NCBI GenBank assembly: GCA_038503035.1
Contig: JAVSML010024434.1
Span: forward strand, 660,177-724,176
Source of the DNA: Crocodylus rhombifer
Lineage: Eukaryota; Chordata; Crocodylia; Crocodylidae
Direction of reading: 5' to 3'
DNA: 64,000 bases
The notes beneath the pieces are model-generated. The model saw only the letters and a list, made by a program, of their open reading frames with translations. It was not told the origin of the DNA and did no database searches. Positions 1 to 12,798 of the stretch are shown here, piece after piece (positions within the stretch are counted from its first letter, which is position 1; every line of letters starts with the position of its first letter). The translations under genes were made by a program, and so were the position numbers.

Positions 1-2212
1 TAAGTGATGAATAAAATTCATTCTATGTAACTGTAGGGACCTGATGTAAACAAAAGTGGGCTGCCCAAGACAGTTCCTTTTGTGGCATATTCAGCATCTG
101 CAGACACTAATACTTTCAGGTTTTCAAATGATTGGTGCTTGTTTGTAGAAACTGTTAATGAAACTTTGTTCCTAAATGTGGCTACAATTATGTAGCTATT
201 AATACAATGTGACATCAGTCATGTCAGTTTCCCAGTGAATCACACTTGCAAACTTGTAGGTGTTCGATAGCTAGTTGTCAAATTGAAATAGAACAGTGTT
301 AAATATAATCCAAATCTGTCCTAGATTTTTTTTGCAGCAGCATTAATGGTCTGAACACCTGCAGGACTGATGAGATAAGCATTCAGAGAGCAAGGAAAAA
401 GAAAAAGAAAATCCAAACACTTAAACTATTAATGACCATTTAGATCAGCGAGATCTACATTTTTACTCTTGGCTGTAATTTTCCTCATGTCTGAAGACCA
501 TGAGGACTTTAGGAAGTGGGACAAGAAATGATTTATGAAACAACTTTGTAAGACACCATTGTGTAAAGTTCCTCTTTTTGCTTGGTGGATATTTTCTATC
601 AAAAGGTGTGTCCCTGCAACTTCCTGTGCTAGCCTCTCTCTTCATGATTTCGCTGGCAAGACTATTTTCTATATGCCATATTTGGAATAGTGAGAGCCAA
701 TTCTGCTTGGATTTGCACCACATTTGGGTTGACTGAGCTGCAAATCAGGACATGATCTCAACCTGGTCTGGTTGAACACAGGAAAAATTATTAATGTATT
801 CACTGATTTTATTCATAATTAATGTATTCATTTCTGACAAAAAATATTAAATTCCAGTTAAGCAAATTCTTACCCCTTTTGTATTTGTTTTCACAAATAT
901 TTACATGACCAATACCTTATTTGTACAACTAGTTATGGCAAAAATCTCGTCTCAGACCTGAGGGAAAACTTGCTTTAGAAGAAGTAGGGAGGGGGGCCAA
1001 ATAGATTTTAGGGAATTGAAACAAAATTGTGGGCACAAGTAGTAGACTTCCTGCTTTTTTGCAGGCAATCTGTCCTAAAAACCTGCTATGTCTTTGCAGC
1101 AGATGGCTGCAGTGAACAGACTGAACACAGAAAGAGCCAAATTCACCAACTAAAATGTTCTGCAAATAGGTTGCCTGGTTTTATTCCCAAAAGACTAAGC
1201 TAAATTCTACCTTGGCTGACCCTACTGAATTCCTTGCAGTTCCTTAAGATATAAGTCAGACAAAAAAATTGGGCAGCTGTTTGAGAAGGACTGATAACTG
1301 GGGTGAGACACCATCCCATATTAAAAAATGTATAAGGCTTTATTGATGCCTGCTTTTGTCTGGTCCACTGGAGAAACAGAGTTTAAGAACCAACAGGTTC
1401 TGGATCAGAGAGGATCCAGAGTGCTGCTTCAGTCAGCTCATATAGGTGGCTTTTCTGGTTGCTAGGCAGAATGGACGAATTCCATGGACACAGGTGACAA
1501 TGCAGGTGCTAAGATGCCAAACAAGCATTCTCAAAGTGAGGCATTGAGCTGCAAACCAAAGAACAGAGGAGCTAGAACAGGACAGAAATGTGCCCCAATG
1601 AGCAGATTGGTTCAGACCTTCAAATTCCATGTTCCCCTTACTTTTGACCTGAGCTTTCTTCAATCTTCTTTTTAAACTTAAATCATTTCCTCCTTCCACT
1701 GAAGCCTTTTAGAACAGATACCAGAATCATGTGCCTGATTCTCTTCACATGAAGCCATTTTATACAGCTGTGGCACTGTAGAAAGGCCACAGTGTTAAGG
1801 ATGATCAGGTTCTGATTCTGTCTGAAGCATACTTACTTGGCATGTCCACCTACTACAACAGCTCATACATATTGGCAATTTGTGGATGCAAATACCCAGC
1901 TAAATGAATTAACTCTCTTTTATACATTCAACTGTGGAAACTGAACATGAATATTAGGTACCCGTTTGTGCATGCAGCTATGGAAAATTTATCCCTTTCT
2001 TATTTCTGCTTACATGGTGCACCAGAGTCACTCCTCTGAGATCAACATTTATCTAGTATACTTAGAATACCAATCACCATGAAATCTGATTCCAGATAGA
2101 AGTGAGGTATGTTACTGTATGAATAATTATGGCCTACAACAAGTAAGAGAAGATCACAGATGAAACATTTTGCTTATCTGTATTATACAATAAAAAAAAT
2201 AAAAAAAAAAAA

Positions 2213-2612
2213 NNNNNNNNNNNNNNNNNNNNNNNNNNNNNNNNNNNNNNNNNNNNNNNNNNNNNNNNNNNNNNNNNNNNNNNNNNNNNNNNNNNNNNNN
2301 NNNNNNNNNNNNNNNNNNNNNNNNNNNNNNNNNNNNNNNNNNNNNNNNNNNNNNNNNNNNNNNNNNNNNNNNNNNNNNNNNNNNNNNNNNNNNNNNNNNN
2401 NNNNNNNNNNNNNNNNNNNNNNNNNNNNNNNNNNNNNNNNNNNNNNNNNNNNNNNNNNNNNNNNNNNNNNNNNNNNNNNNNNNNNNNNNNNNNNNNNNNN
2501 NNNNNNNNNNNNNNNNNNNNNNNNNNNNNNNNNNNNNNNNNNNNNNNNNNNNNNNNNNNNNNNNNNNNNNNNNNNNNNNNNNNNNNNNNNNNNNNNNNNN
2601 NNNNNNNNNNNN
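2213..2612. other. Assembly gap (400 N), flanked by poly-A
   Basis: Exactly 400 unresolved bases. Both sides are A-rich: about 12 A immediately before and 12 A immediately after. This suggests the assembler failed at a homopolymer or at a retroelement tail. The true length is unknown. Confidence 0.99.
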
Positions 2613-4654
2613 AAAAAAAAAAAATCAAACAAAATTTGTAAGCCATCCCAGATTGCAGTTTATCAACACGGTCAGAGATGCAAAGAACCACCTTCCAACA
2701 GTCAGAAGGAAAAGCCCAATAAACGTGCATCTTCTGCAAAAAGAAAAAAACCTGACAAAGTAATAATGGAAAATAAAACCTGCCAGGAATGCATAAATAC
2801 AGAAAAGAGAGTGATACTGAGAATCCTAGAGGGACTGTTGTTTGCAAAATGGATTGAATTATAGGCAAGTCAAACACACTGATTAAGACATGAATGAAAC
2901 CAGGAGATTCATGTAAAATATTCTACTCAAGACCTCAGGATCCTGCCCAAAGTAGTCTCCTGGTCAAGTGTCAGAAGCAGTGGACAGATATTGCACAGTA
3001 ACAGCAGTGGAAATCAGACCCCTGTCAAGCTGCATATGGAAATCAGTACTAGCCCTCTGCAAAGCACTCTCAAAATTAAAAGGACTGGATCTGAAACATG
3101 ACTGGAATGTTTTCACCCACTGAGTGAACGTGGAGCTGCACATCAAAGAGGTGTGAGATAAATTGCTGAGTGACCAGGCTGCCGAGTATGGAGCAGATGC
3201 CCTAGTAAGCTCCTTGATAACAGGTAGAGCATCATTCTTAAGGAAAGATGGCCGTTTTTAATCTGTAGTCTCCAGGCACGTACGTAGGAATGCCTGACTT
3301 AGTCAAATCGCCTATAAATCCAGAAGGGTTTCTTTTTAAGCTTAACCCCACCAAGAAAGTCTTACTGGATGCTATCATAGGATTACCGTGTCATTTCTAG
3401 GGCCCCACATGCGGGGAGGAAGTATAACCATGATAGCGTATGCAATACAATCCTGCAAGAACAGGTTCCGTGGAATTTTAACGTTACCATGGCAATGTCT
3501 GCATACTGTGTAACATTTTGACACTGTCTTTATTACAAGCAGAGATGGCATGGCAATTTGAGGAACTTGAATAAAACGTCTGTTCGAGTTCACCACAACT
3601 ATTACTGCAGCCGACAGCCAATTCAAGCTGTCTGGTTACTGGATTCTGACTGGTCTGCCAGAGTGCTCTGGAGTGCACCAGGAAGATTTTCAACAGAAAC
3701 TGTCCCGTAAATCATTCTGTGATCCACTATGCATTGTCTGTAAGGCTGAACATCAGATCAGATGCCTACTTTCAGCGTTGTCCTGGTTTCCACAACAGCA
3801 TCTGAAAAGTACTTCAGCAATTGTATTTGAATTACTGAACCCAAGTAAAAGCTTGTTACCAGAAGTCACCTCGCTTTAACAGGACTGTGTGAGAGCAGGA
3901 AAATGTTTGGGGTCAAAACACCCACTGACTTTCACCTCCGAGACACTTTTGAAAATCCCATGGTAAGAGTCACTCCACAAAGAAATGAAGGGCAAGTTGA
4001 TGGGTTACATATCATAACAGTTAACAAAGCAGGAATATTAAGAATGGGGGTGTACACACACATACTACGCTACATTTAGGCTTCAAAGTGCTAACATACC
4101 CACCATGGAATACTACCAGCTTGAGATCTTAACATCCCATTGAAATGATAACTGCAGAGGTGAAGCAGTGTGAAGCAGGGCATAGCATGAACAATAACGT
4201 GGCTAAGCAAGACAATGTAAGAAACACAGAAGTAGGTGCCCTCTTAGCAGAATAATCTAGTGTCCACCTTTTGTGAATTTACACCATTGCTGCCCAACGT
4301 TGCTGCACAACCTTATAGGAGGTGCTGCCTCTTCGTGTTCAAAGTAATGCCTCTTCTTACAAGAGAAAAGAATTTGGAATTCAAAATGATAACTTGGCAA
4401 AATGGCCCCAAACCAGTAAAATGCAAGTCAGTTAAGGCAAGAGCAAAGTACCATACTTTGAAAGGAAAATGAAAATGCACAAGCATAAAATGGGAATTAA
4501 CTAGCTAAAGTTAAGTTTTGATCGCTCAAAATATTTTACAGGCAACCAGCATGCTGCAACACCAGCAAGTCTTTGTGGTGGTTGTGGAACATGGCACAAC
4601 ACCAGGGTAGTGACTCCAAAACTAAAAGGGGTACTGTCTGTTATTGCAATTGGA

Positions 4655-5436
4655 CTAATACCTTATGAGGTTCAATATGAAGTGCAAAGTCCTGCACTTT
4701 AGGATGGAACAATCCCATGCACTGGTACCAACTAACTAAGCAGCAGCTCTACAGAAAAGGACCTGGGGGTTACAGTGGACAATAAGCTGAAAATGAGCCA
4801 ACAGTATGTCCTTTTTGCAAAGAAGGCTAAGGACATCCTGGGATGCATTAGTAGGAGCATTGCCAGCAGATCGAGGGAAGTGATTCTCCACCTCTATTCA
4901 GCACTGGTGAGGCCACATCTGGAATATTGTGTTCAGTTTTGGGGCCCCCACTACAGAAAGGATGTAGACAAATTGGAGAGAGTTCAGCGCAGGCAATGAA
5001 AATGTTTAAGGGGTTGGGGCACGTGACTTCTGAGGAGAGGCTGAGAAAATTGGGCTTATTTAGTCTGCAGAAGAGAGGACTAAGAGGGGGTTTAATGACC
5101 GCCTTCAACTACCTGAAGGGTGGTACCAAGGACAATGGAGTTGGACTGTTCTCAGTGGTGGCAGATGACAGAACAAGGAGCAATGGGCTCACGTTGCACC
5201 AAAGGAAATTTAGGTTAGGTATTAGGAAAATCTCTCTCATGAAGATTGTAGTAAAGCACTGGAACAGGTTACCCAGAGAGGAGGTGGAATATCGATCCTT
5301 GGAGGTTTTTAAGACCCGGGTAGACAAAGCCTTGGCTGGGATGTTCTAGTTGGGGATGGTACTGTTTGAGCAGGGGTTTGAACTAGATCACCTCCCAGGT
5401 TCCCTTCCAACTCTAGTTTTTCAATGATTCTATAAT
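4655..5436 (+). mobile_element. CR1 LINE, 5'-truncated 3' fragment
   Basis: The fragment carries the C-terminal part of the CR1 reverse transcriptase ORF. It reads a cysteine-lysine-valine-leucine-H-F-like start, then a segment with [28 protein letters not shown] and LERVQRR, then HWNRLPREEV in a shifted frame. It ends in the CR1 3' UTR and a TCAATGATTCTAT terminus. The reading frame changes between 4999 and 4927-5349, so it is decayed. CR1 elements copy by target-primed reverse transcription and are usually 5'-truncated, as here. It lies in RIMS4 intron 1, opposite to the direction of transcription. Confidence 0.9.
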
Positions 5437-5653
5437 TCTCATACGATGGTGGTTGTATCTTGTAAGGAGAGGGGTTTCTGAGTTTTGTATTGCTTGTGTG
5501 CAAGTTTAAGCAATTATGGAGCTCCCGAAGTCTTCATATGCATACCTTTCTACTATTTTACACATTAAAATAAATAACTCAAATGTAGAGCCCAATAACT
5601 GAGCCAGCTGATTGTTTAAAGTGGAGTGCACCTGATTTGAGTGTGCAATGAAT

Positions 5654-5676
5654 AAAAAAAAAAAAAAAAAAAAAAA
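5654..5676. repeat. Poly-A tract (23 A)
   Basis: An uninterrupted run of A follows AAT. I see no SINE body or retrogene immediately before it, so it may be a simple homopolymer rather than a retroposon tail. Confidence 0.9.
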
Positions 5677-6780
5677 TCACATGAGGAACTGTATCTCAGT
5701 GGTGTTACTTGATCCTTTACTTTTATGTCTGCTATATTACATGCCTCAGATTCTACTCCTTCATTCAGAAAACAAAACAAATCCTTGGATGAACATCACT
5801 TTGACAGATGTATATTCAAAGTCTGCTAAATAGTTCTGCAGAGATGACATTGCTGTTCAGTTGTGCTAATGGCACCTGGTATTTCAAGACAGATGTACGT
5901 GGAAAAGATGACAAGTCTATAGTGATCAGAGTCCTGTATAAGGCAGTCACATGCCAAGTCACTGTGAGGTCCTGAAATGTGTTAGTAATGTACAAAGTTT
6001 TCTAAATGAAAATGTGCACATTTCTAATTTAAACTACAGCATCAGAAATTTAGACAAGATGATTCACAACTTCAAAAAATAATTGTGCAAATAAATTATT
6101 CCTCAAAACAACTGGCCCAATTAAGTCTAATTCCTCTCTACAAAAAGCAGATGCACACATTCTGTCAAATAGAGATGTTGAACTAAAGTAGTTGCAGCAT
6201 TTCACGACTCATCCTGATGTAGAAACCTGACAGAATAAAGGGGTTTTTTTTCGCTTGGCAAACTATGTTTTAGAATTAATAAATATTGCATTAGAATTAA
6301 TTTTACATGATTTAGAAGTGGCAGAGAAACAGTTGTTCCTAGTTGGAAAGGTTTACAGGGGCAAGCTCTCCTATTTAGAGTTAACTGACAGCAAAATGAA
6401 AGAAAAGAAATCCTGAAGAGAGATTTTTTTTTTCCCCCATTGTGGGCAATTTAAAAGAAAATGTATGTCTAGCTTTCTGCAAATCGTGTCCCTCTGGAAT
6501 ATTTACAGTTTATATGGTAGGTGTTGATGGCCAAATTGATGGGTGGATTACCGTGAAGGAATTCTATATAAAATTCAGTGCTGCAAAAGCTGGGGAGAAA
6601 ATAGGCAAATTTTTTAGGGCCCCGAGAATTCCTTACCCTCCTGACAGCAGAACAATGGCATGAAAAGAAACAGTGTCAATGGTATGGAGTCCCTATTCCT
6701 TCAACTGCCAGACTTGTAAATTTAACTACAGGAGTCAAGTGTGATGCTTTTCCTCCCCTATACCTTTACATAGGCTAAAC

Positions 6781-7072
6781 CAGTGGTTCTCAACCTTTTT
6801 TGTGCCAGGATCCATTTGTAAACATCAATGGCAGTCCTAAGGGACCTTCACTCCTGTCCCTCTGTCCCCTGCCCCCAGGTCCCAGCCCCCACAGTGTGTG
6901 GGGCACAGAGTGGGCATGTGGGGCATGGGGGGTTTCAGGCTGGAACGCTGACAGCCTACAAGGGTAAAGCCACAGTTTCCCACTTTTTTCTCCTGTAAAG
7001 TAGAATCCAATTTTAAAGTTTGTTCTCAACACTTCCATATATTCTTGCGACCCACTTTTGGGTCATGATCCA
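6781..7072. mobile_element. Degraded hAT-like miniature element
   Basis: The left end reads CAGTGGTTCTCAACCTTTT, a widespread hAT-type terminal sequence. The body includes GCGACCCACTTTTGGGTC near 7047, typical of the interior of such elements near the right end. The matching right terminal repeat is decayed, so the right boundary is approximate and no target duplication is visible. Confidence 0.55.
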
Positions 7073-8163
7073 CAGCCCAGCATTTCTCAACCTATGCTCC
7101 TAAGGCTACCTGTCTCCACCTCCACTACTAAATCCTTCTGTTAAGGATGCCCAAGAAGAAACAAGAATGAATGGGCAACTGGTGGTCTGGGACTACTGCC
7201 TGTCCTGCTAATGGCTGACCCTACCACAGAGTTTTCTTGTGCCACCCCATCGGCTTATCCATCTCCATCTTGTATCCTTGGTCTTATGCCGAGGTTGGAA
7301 GTTCCGTGGGGCAAGGGCTGACTTTTTGGTTCTGTATTAGCACAAAGGGCTCTTGTTCCATGACTAATGGTCATTGGTGAGACTGCAATATGAACAGGAG
7401 GGAATAGAGCTCAGTTTACCTGATCTCAGCTCAGCAAGGCCCAGAGGAGGGGAAAAAAGCAATAAAAAGTATTGGTCATTAAAGTCAGCAGATCATCCTC
7501 TGAACACACAGAGATTAAACTCCAGGAAAATGCTGACTTTTCCACATAATCACTTTATAGGTCAGAATCATACTTCAAGGTTGGCTCAAACTAGATAGAC
7601 ATGTCAGATGGCACCCTGTCAATCCATGTCTGACTTGGTGCAGTATCATTAAACCTCTGTGAATTTTTACCAGGAGCATGTAAGGTGCCATTTTCATAAT
7701 CTTTTTGAAATGGGTAATTGACTCACTGGCAGCTGGTCTAAGGCTGAGTTTGCATTATTTTTTTTTAAATCAATTTGCAAAAGATGTTAACTAGTCCACT
7801 GTGCAGGAAAATTAAGAGGTAGATGAGGAAGTTAGGAACAGAATAAATGAGGCATGGGTGAAATGGAGGAAAGTGACTGAAGTAGCCTGTGATAAGAAAA
7901 TGCCAATTTGTCTGACGAGAAAAAAGCGACATGTCAGTGATAAGGGAAGTGCTATTGTATTGATCACAGTGCTCAGCAGTGAAAAAACAATAGTAGCCCA
8001 TGATGAGCATGACCAAGATGAGGATGCTGAGGTGTATCTAAAGAGCCAGCAGGAAATATCGTGTTAGAAACAGCAGTGTAGCAACAAGTGACTGACATCA
8101 ATAGAGAAAAAGCTGAGTGAGAGAGCAGACTGAGACAAAAACAGTATGGGCATGTACCTAGAG

Positions 8164-8349
8164 CAGGGGCGGGCAATTATTTTGGTCAGAGGGCCACTTA
8201 CTGAGTTATGGCAAGCCATCGAGGGCCACATGACAGGCAGCCAGGGGCAGATATATATTAATTTTCTACATTTTTAGGGGCCCCGTGGGCCGGATAGAAT
8301 GGTCTGGTGGGCCACAACCGACCCATGGGCCACATTTTGCCCACCCTTG
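8164..8349. mobile_element. hAT-type MITE with perfect 8 bp target duplication
   Basis: A 186 bp non-autonomous DNA transposon. The left end CAGGGGCGGGCAA pairs with the right end TTGCCCACCCTTG as terminal inverted repeats. The flanks are an exact 8 bp direct repeat, ACCTAGAG (8156-8163 and 8350-8357), as expected of hAT transposase. The body has no coding capacity. It would have been mobilised by a transposase encoded elsewhere. Confidence 0.92.
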
Positions 8350-9054
8350 ACCTAGAGGGTCTGAAAAGTGTGTGGGAAAGAAAGTTCAGGCCATGAAAGC
8401 CAAAGGAAGGAGAAAGAAGTGAATACCCAATAGACTGTGACTGGGTATATAAAACAAGACTGCTATTATTGTGCTAGATAGCCCTACTTACAAAGGGACA
8501 TCTGGGTACAATCTGTAAAGTAAGTACACTATTTTTGCTAAGGAAACACTGGAGTGCCAGTCATTGCAAAGAGCCAATTTTTTCCAACCTACTGGGCTCA
8601 TAAATGCCTAAGTGTGATTCTATTCCACCCTGATGCTGGAGTCCCTGAAAAACAGTTAATGAAAAAGGTGGCTGGGTCCTACTTCTCACTGTTTTTTTTG
8701 CAACTCAGACTTAAGGATAAGGTGATAGTGTGTTACAAAGGCAGATACATTAATGGATTTTCAAGCACTTGAACAGGGTGTAGTAGAACCACAGTTAGGT
8801 GCCCAAGTTTACTTAGATGACTAATAGGTGGAACAGAATCTGCCACAAATTCTACAAGGAGGAGGTAGAGCCCTTGGGCATCTTTCATATACAAGTCAGG
8901 AGGGCTAGCTGAGCTGAGGGGGAATAGGTTACAGGCATGCTCTCTGCACATGGGAAAACTCCAGGAGGAATTCAGTGTACTTAACCAATGCTCCAGGAGG
9001 ATTTCCTGGGGCTATATACCTCTGTCATGACCCCAGCACAGCCTTGTGCCTAAG

Positions 9055-9910
9055 GCTAAGTACAGACATTCAAAAAGCTCAAGCCTGAATTGATTCAGTC
9101 TTTGCAGGTTAGTCTAACCTGCATAGATTGAATGAATTTGCAAGTGAACAGACATTCACTTTTGATTCAGGAAATGCAGGCATATGCCTGCAGTGGTTCA
9201 GGCTAGAAGATGGGGGGCACTAAAAGAGCCCTCCCTTCCCATCTGCAGCAGTTGCAAGGCTGGAGGGAAGCTGATGGGGAGTGGGGGGTGTCGCCAGACA
9301 CCAGGCAGGGCAGCAGCCTTAGGTGAAGTGGGGCTGGGAGAAGGATTAAACTCCCCTGTCTCCCCTTTTGGGCATGGGCATAGGCATAGGCATAGGCATG
9401 GGCATGGGCACAGGCACAGGAACCCCAGCTGGGGTCTGCCTGGCCTGGCTCTGGCCATGCCCCCCACTGGCTGTGGTCCCTGTGCCTGAGAGGGGAGACA
9501 GAAGAGTTTAATCCCTTTCCCTGCCCCACCTTCACCTGAGGCTGCCTCCCGGGCCAGCTCTGGCCATGCCCCACACTGCACGAGCAGCCAGCAGGGTGGA
9601 AAGTGAGACATACTCCAGCTGGGGACCCTCTGCCCAGGCCCAAGATGGGAGACAGGGGTGTTTAATCCTTCTCCCTTCCCCTAAGCCTGCTGCCCCATGT
9701 CCCTGCCCCCTTCCCTTCAGAGGGGAAGTCTGGCAGGAGCTGCTCCACCTCCACTAGGCAGACCAGGCTGTGTCAGCTGGGTTTCCCCACCTCCACCCAC
9801 TTGTCAGCCAGCTCTTACTGCTCCAGCTAAGGAGCAGAGGGACAGGGCCAGTCCAGGGCTGCAAAGCATGCTAGGATGCTGGGGGACTCTAACTTAACTT
9901 GAACCAGGAA
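9055..9910. repeat. Composite interspersed repeat, GC-rich core
   Basis: The left part (9060-9205) contains short inverted stretches, for example TTGCAGGTTAGTCTAACCTGC, a nearly perfect palindrome, and looks like the end of a DNA transposon. The core (9205-9870) is GC-rich with CTGCCC and CAGCTGGGG-rich blocks and open frames on both strands that are low in complexity. It includes the hexamer array at 9371-9418. Family and exact limits are not clear to me. Confidence 0.4.
9371..9418. repeat. Hexamer array (GGCATA/GGCATG/GGCACA), 8 units
   Basis: Eight contiguous six-base units: GGCATG, three GGCATA, two GGCATG and two GGCACA. The order of variants suggests stepwise slippage. Confidence 0.95.
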
Positions 9911-10261
9911 CCATGACTGAGTGCAGAGCTGGCTTGCACACTGCTGTAACTTAAATAGAAAATTAACTCTACTTTGTCATATATTAATAGGAAAACATTC
10001 TAAACAGTACAATTGCATTAATGCCAAGCACAGATTTAATCCTTACCCTCTATATACTTTTTAATTGTGAATAAGAGCACACGAAGAGCATTACAGAGCA
10101 CTGGCCAGTTACAATACACAAAGAAGTTTGTAGGGTATCCCAAAAGTTTCTAAGGGCAAATAAGAAGGGACAAAATGGACAGTAAGAACTCAATAATGGG
10201 CTTCAAAACCTTATATCCATGTATCCTTATATTAATAAACTGCATGTACTTTCTATATATT

Positions 10262-10937
10262 AGGCTTGGCAGAATTCAATTTTTATTTTTTAATAATTTT
10301 GAAGAGTAAAAAAAAAATTTTGTTTTTAAGCATTTATTTTGATTTTTAGCAATTGAATTTTTTAGGGCTGCACAAAATTAGGGGCGTTTTCCCATTTTTT
10401 TTAATTGAATTACACTTTCAGGATTGCATGAAATTAGGCGTGTGGGAGCAGACAGTGTAGTGTTGACAGCTTTATAAAATCACATGCCAAAATATAAAAT
10501 GTAAATATCCATAAATCAATAAATCATACCTACTTTAAATCATTCTGTTCATTCATCAGGAAAGAGCGGGTAGACAGGGACCAGAAGAAGAGGGCAGGAC
10601 CCTGCTGCCACAGGGCTAGGACCTCCAATACTCCCCCCATCCCCTTTTAGGTAAAGGTTTGTTTGCTTCCCCACCTGTGAATTAGTAGCCAATTGCTTAG
10701 TTATTAGGCCAGAACAAGCAACTAATTCCTTAACTGACAAGTCATTAGGCCACCCATTGTTTTCCTCTTTAACCCCTTGGCCTTCTGCCCCTCCATCTTT
10801 CTTTCTTTCCTGTTACAGTCCCCTTTCTACGAATGTTGATGATTATCAATGGGAATATTTTTCCCGCCGTCTGTGGGTGTGAGGTGAATTTCGTGTTTAT
10901 CAATGGTTATCAAGAAAAATTGAATCCTGCCAATCCT
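10262..10937. mobile_element. Non-autonomous DNA transposon with ~22 bp TIRs
   Basis: The left end AGGCTTGGCAGAATTCAATT and the reverse complement of the right end, AGGATTGGCAGGATTCAATT, match at 18 of 20 positions. The element is about 676 bp, AT-rich at both ends and non-coding. The flanks are TATATAT-rich, so a target duplication cannot be called with confidence. It is probably hAT-like. Confidence 0.75.
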
Positions 10938-11450
10938 ATATATAATTGACTCTATTCTGAGACAACATAGCACTGCAGTTGCGAGGAAAAAAGATCCAAG
11001 GCATTTCTAGAATATACTTAAGGTTATTTTTTATTAAGTAACTTTTTTTGTCAATGAATATTTTAAACTACAGAAAAGTTCAGTTGATATAACCCAGATA
11101 AAAAATTTTCCACACTTTTTCCACATTACTACAGTTCAACACATCTTAACTATATTTTTGATCAATTCATTAAATGAACATTTTGTATAGTTTCTCTTCA
11201 ATGCATTCAATGGAAACACAATAATCTCTCCCAATCCTTGCTACTTTTATCCATATTCAATCCAATAGTTGTTTGGATTTGATTGTCTCAAGAAAGGGTA
11301 AATCTGTTGCTTCCTGAACACAAAGAGCAGCTTCTTGTCAGCAGTTTGCAGTACATCTAGCCTTGTTGCAACCAGTTTCTCTTTAATGTCTGTTTGGTTC
11401 TGCAGACATGGTAGAGCTCCACTGAGCTCAGCAAGCAGGATGGGACCTAA

Positions 11451-11712
11451 GGTGCTTGTAGACATGTGGGGGTGCTGCTCTGATGCATGGTAATTACAGC
11501 AAGCATGCTAATTAGTGTGCTCCAGCAGCCTCTGTGTCTTGTGTATTCAGTGGCCTACACTTCAAAATGGTAGCAGGAGTGTTTTAGCTAAAGCTCATCA
11601 AATGAGCACCCCCACCACCATTTTGAAGCATGGCATGCGGAATACATGAGATTCTGTGGGTGCTTTCATAAGCAGGGCTCTTGGAGCCCCTCTAATTAAA
11701 GTGCCCCATCCT
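11451..11712. mobile_element. MITE-like repeat, copy 1 (relative at 23310-23705)
   Basis: Shared landmarks with the copy at 23310-23705 are GTAATTACAGCA, GCTCCAGC, CCACCACCATTTTGAAG, ATACATGAGAT and TAGCTAAAGCTCAT followed by its inverse. The copy is diverged and its ends are eroded. Crocodilian genomes are known to carry many MITE-like repeats, but I cannot assign the family name by eye. Confidence 0.6.
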
Positions 11713-11737
11713 CAAAGCATATGGAAAGACACTAGAG

Positions 11738-12798
11738 CTGTGTGAAGCTTTGGGTGGTGATTCAATTTGGAGAACATTTGCCCCGATTAAGTGGCTGAAT
11801 CTCCAAATCCGCATTGAATCAGGGGACCGATTAAAAGGTCCGAATTGATTTGAAGCTCTCCGAATCTTCGGGAAAGATTCGGAGAGCTTTGATGATTGGA
11901 CAGTCCCTGGTGGCTGCAGCAGGGAGCTGCAGCTGACTCCGAGTTGGTAAGTACTAGGGGCACGGGAGTGGGGGCTGGGGGAGGGGACCATGGGGGGACC
12001 CCAGCCAGCCCCCATCCCCTGCCTGCACCCCCAGTCCCCCCTCCAACCACCACCCTCTCCCCGAGCCCCCCCCCCACAGCTGCCCCACCTGCCCCAGCTC
12101 CTGACCCTTTAAAGAAAAGCCCCGGTGCTTGCCAGGTAGGGGGCGATCCCCAATGCCCACTGCTGCCCCACCCTGCATGGGGGGCTCTGCCAGAAGCCCC
12201 CAGCCCCCCTACAGCTGCCCTGCCTGGGCCAGCTCCAGCCCTTTAAGAAAAAAATACCCATGAAAAGCCCCAGGACTCACCGCTTCTGCAGCAGCCTTGG
12301 GGCTTCAGGGGGCTCATGCAGAGTCCCCCACGTGGTGCAGGGCAGTAGGGAGCAGCGGGGATCGCCCCCTGTTGGCAGGAATGGTGAGTGCGGGGGGTTT
12401 CTCGGGGGTTTTTTCTTCTTAAAGGGCCAGCGCTGGCCCAGGTGGGGCACCCGTGGGGAGGCTGGGGGAGCAAGAGGAGGGTCTTGTGGCAGAGTCCCCC
12501 CATGCAGCATGGGGCAGCGGGAGGCAGTGGGGATGCCCCCCTGCCCAGCAGTACCCAGTGAGCACTGGGGCTTTTTTTCCCCAAGTGCTGAGAGCTGGGG
12601 CAGGCGGAGCAGCCGTTGCTGGGCTGGGAGAGGGGTGGGGGATGGGCCTGGCTGATTTGGAGATTCAGCAGCAGGCAAATCTCCGAATCAGATTTGGCCA
12701 AATTGATTCAGGACAGTGATTCAAATCACCAAATCAAATCACTGTCCCCAGAATCAGTCGAATCTGAAACTGAAATGAATACTAGCCACTTTGCACAG
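11738..12798. mobile_element. ~1.06 kb non-coding DNA transposon with subterminal hairpins
   Basis: The ends are loosely inverted (CTGTGTGAAG against CTGTGCAAAG). Both subterminal regions are rich in GATTCAAAT and TCCGAATC motifs. A perfect hairpin with 16 bp arms and a 5-base loop lies at 11853-11889. A second, near the right end, has arms GGACAGTGATT and AATCACTGTCC. The interior (11940-12650) is GC-rich and has open frames on both strands without recognisable domains. It contains two related sub-blocks around CCCTTTAAAGAAAAGCCCC and GCCCTTTAAGAAAAAAATACC. No target duplication is clear. Confidence 0.6.

Noticed and set aside
2134..2877. Long frames through the N run at 2213-2612
   Set aside because: They are open only because the gap has no stop codons.
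9184..9643. Frames of 101-146 codons around the GGCATA array
   Set aside because: Low-complexity translation of a hexamer repeat and GC-rich sequence.
11896..12719. Several Pro/Gly-rich frames of 85-152 codons on both strands
   Set aside because: They lie within the GC-rich core of a non-coding transposon, and both strands are equally open.
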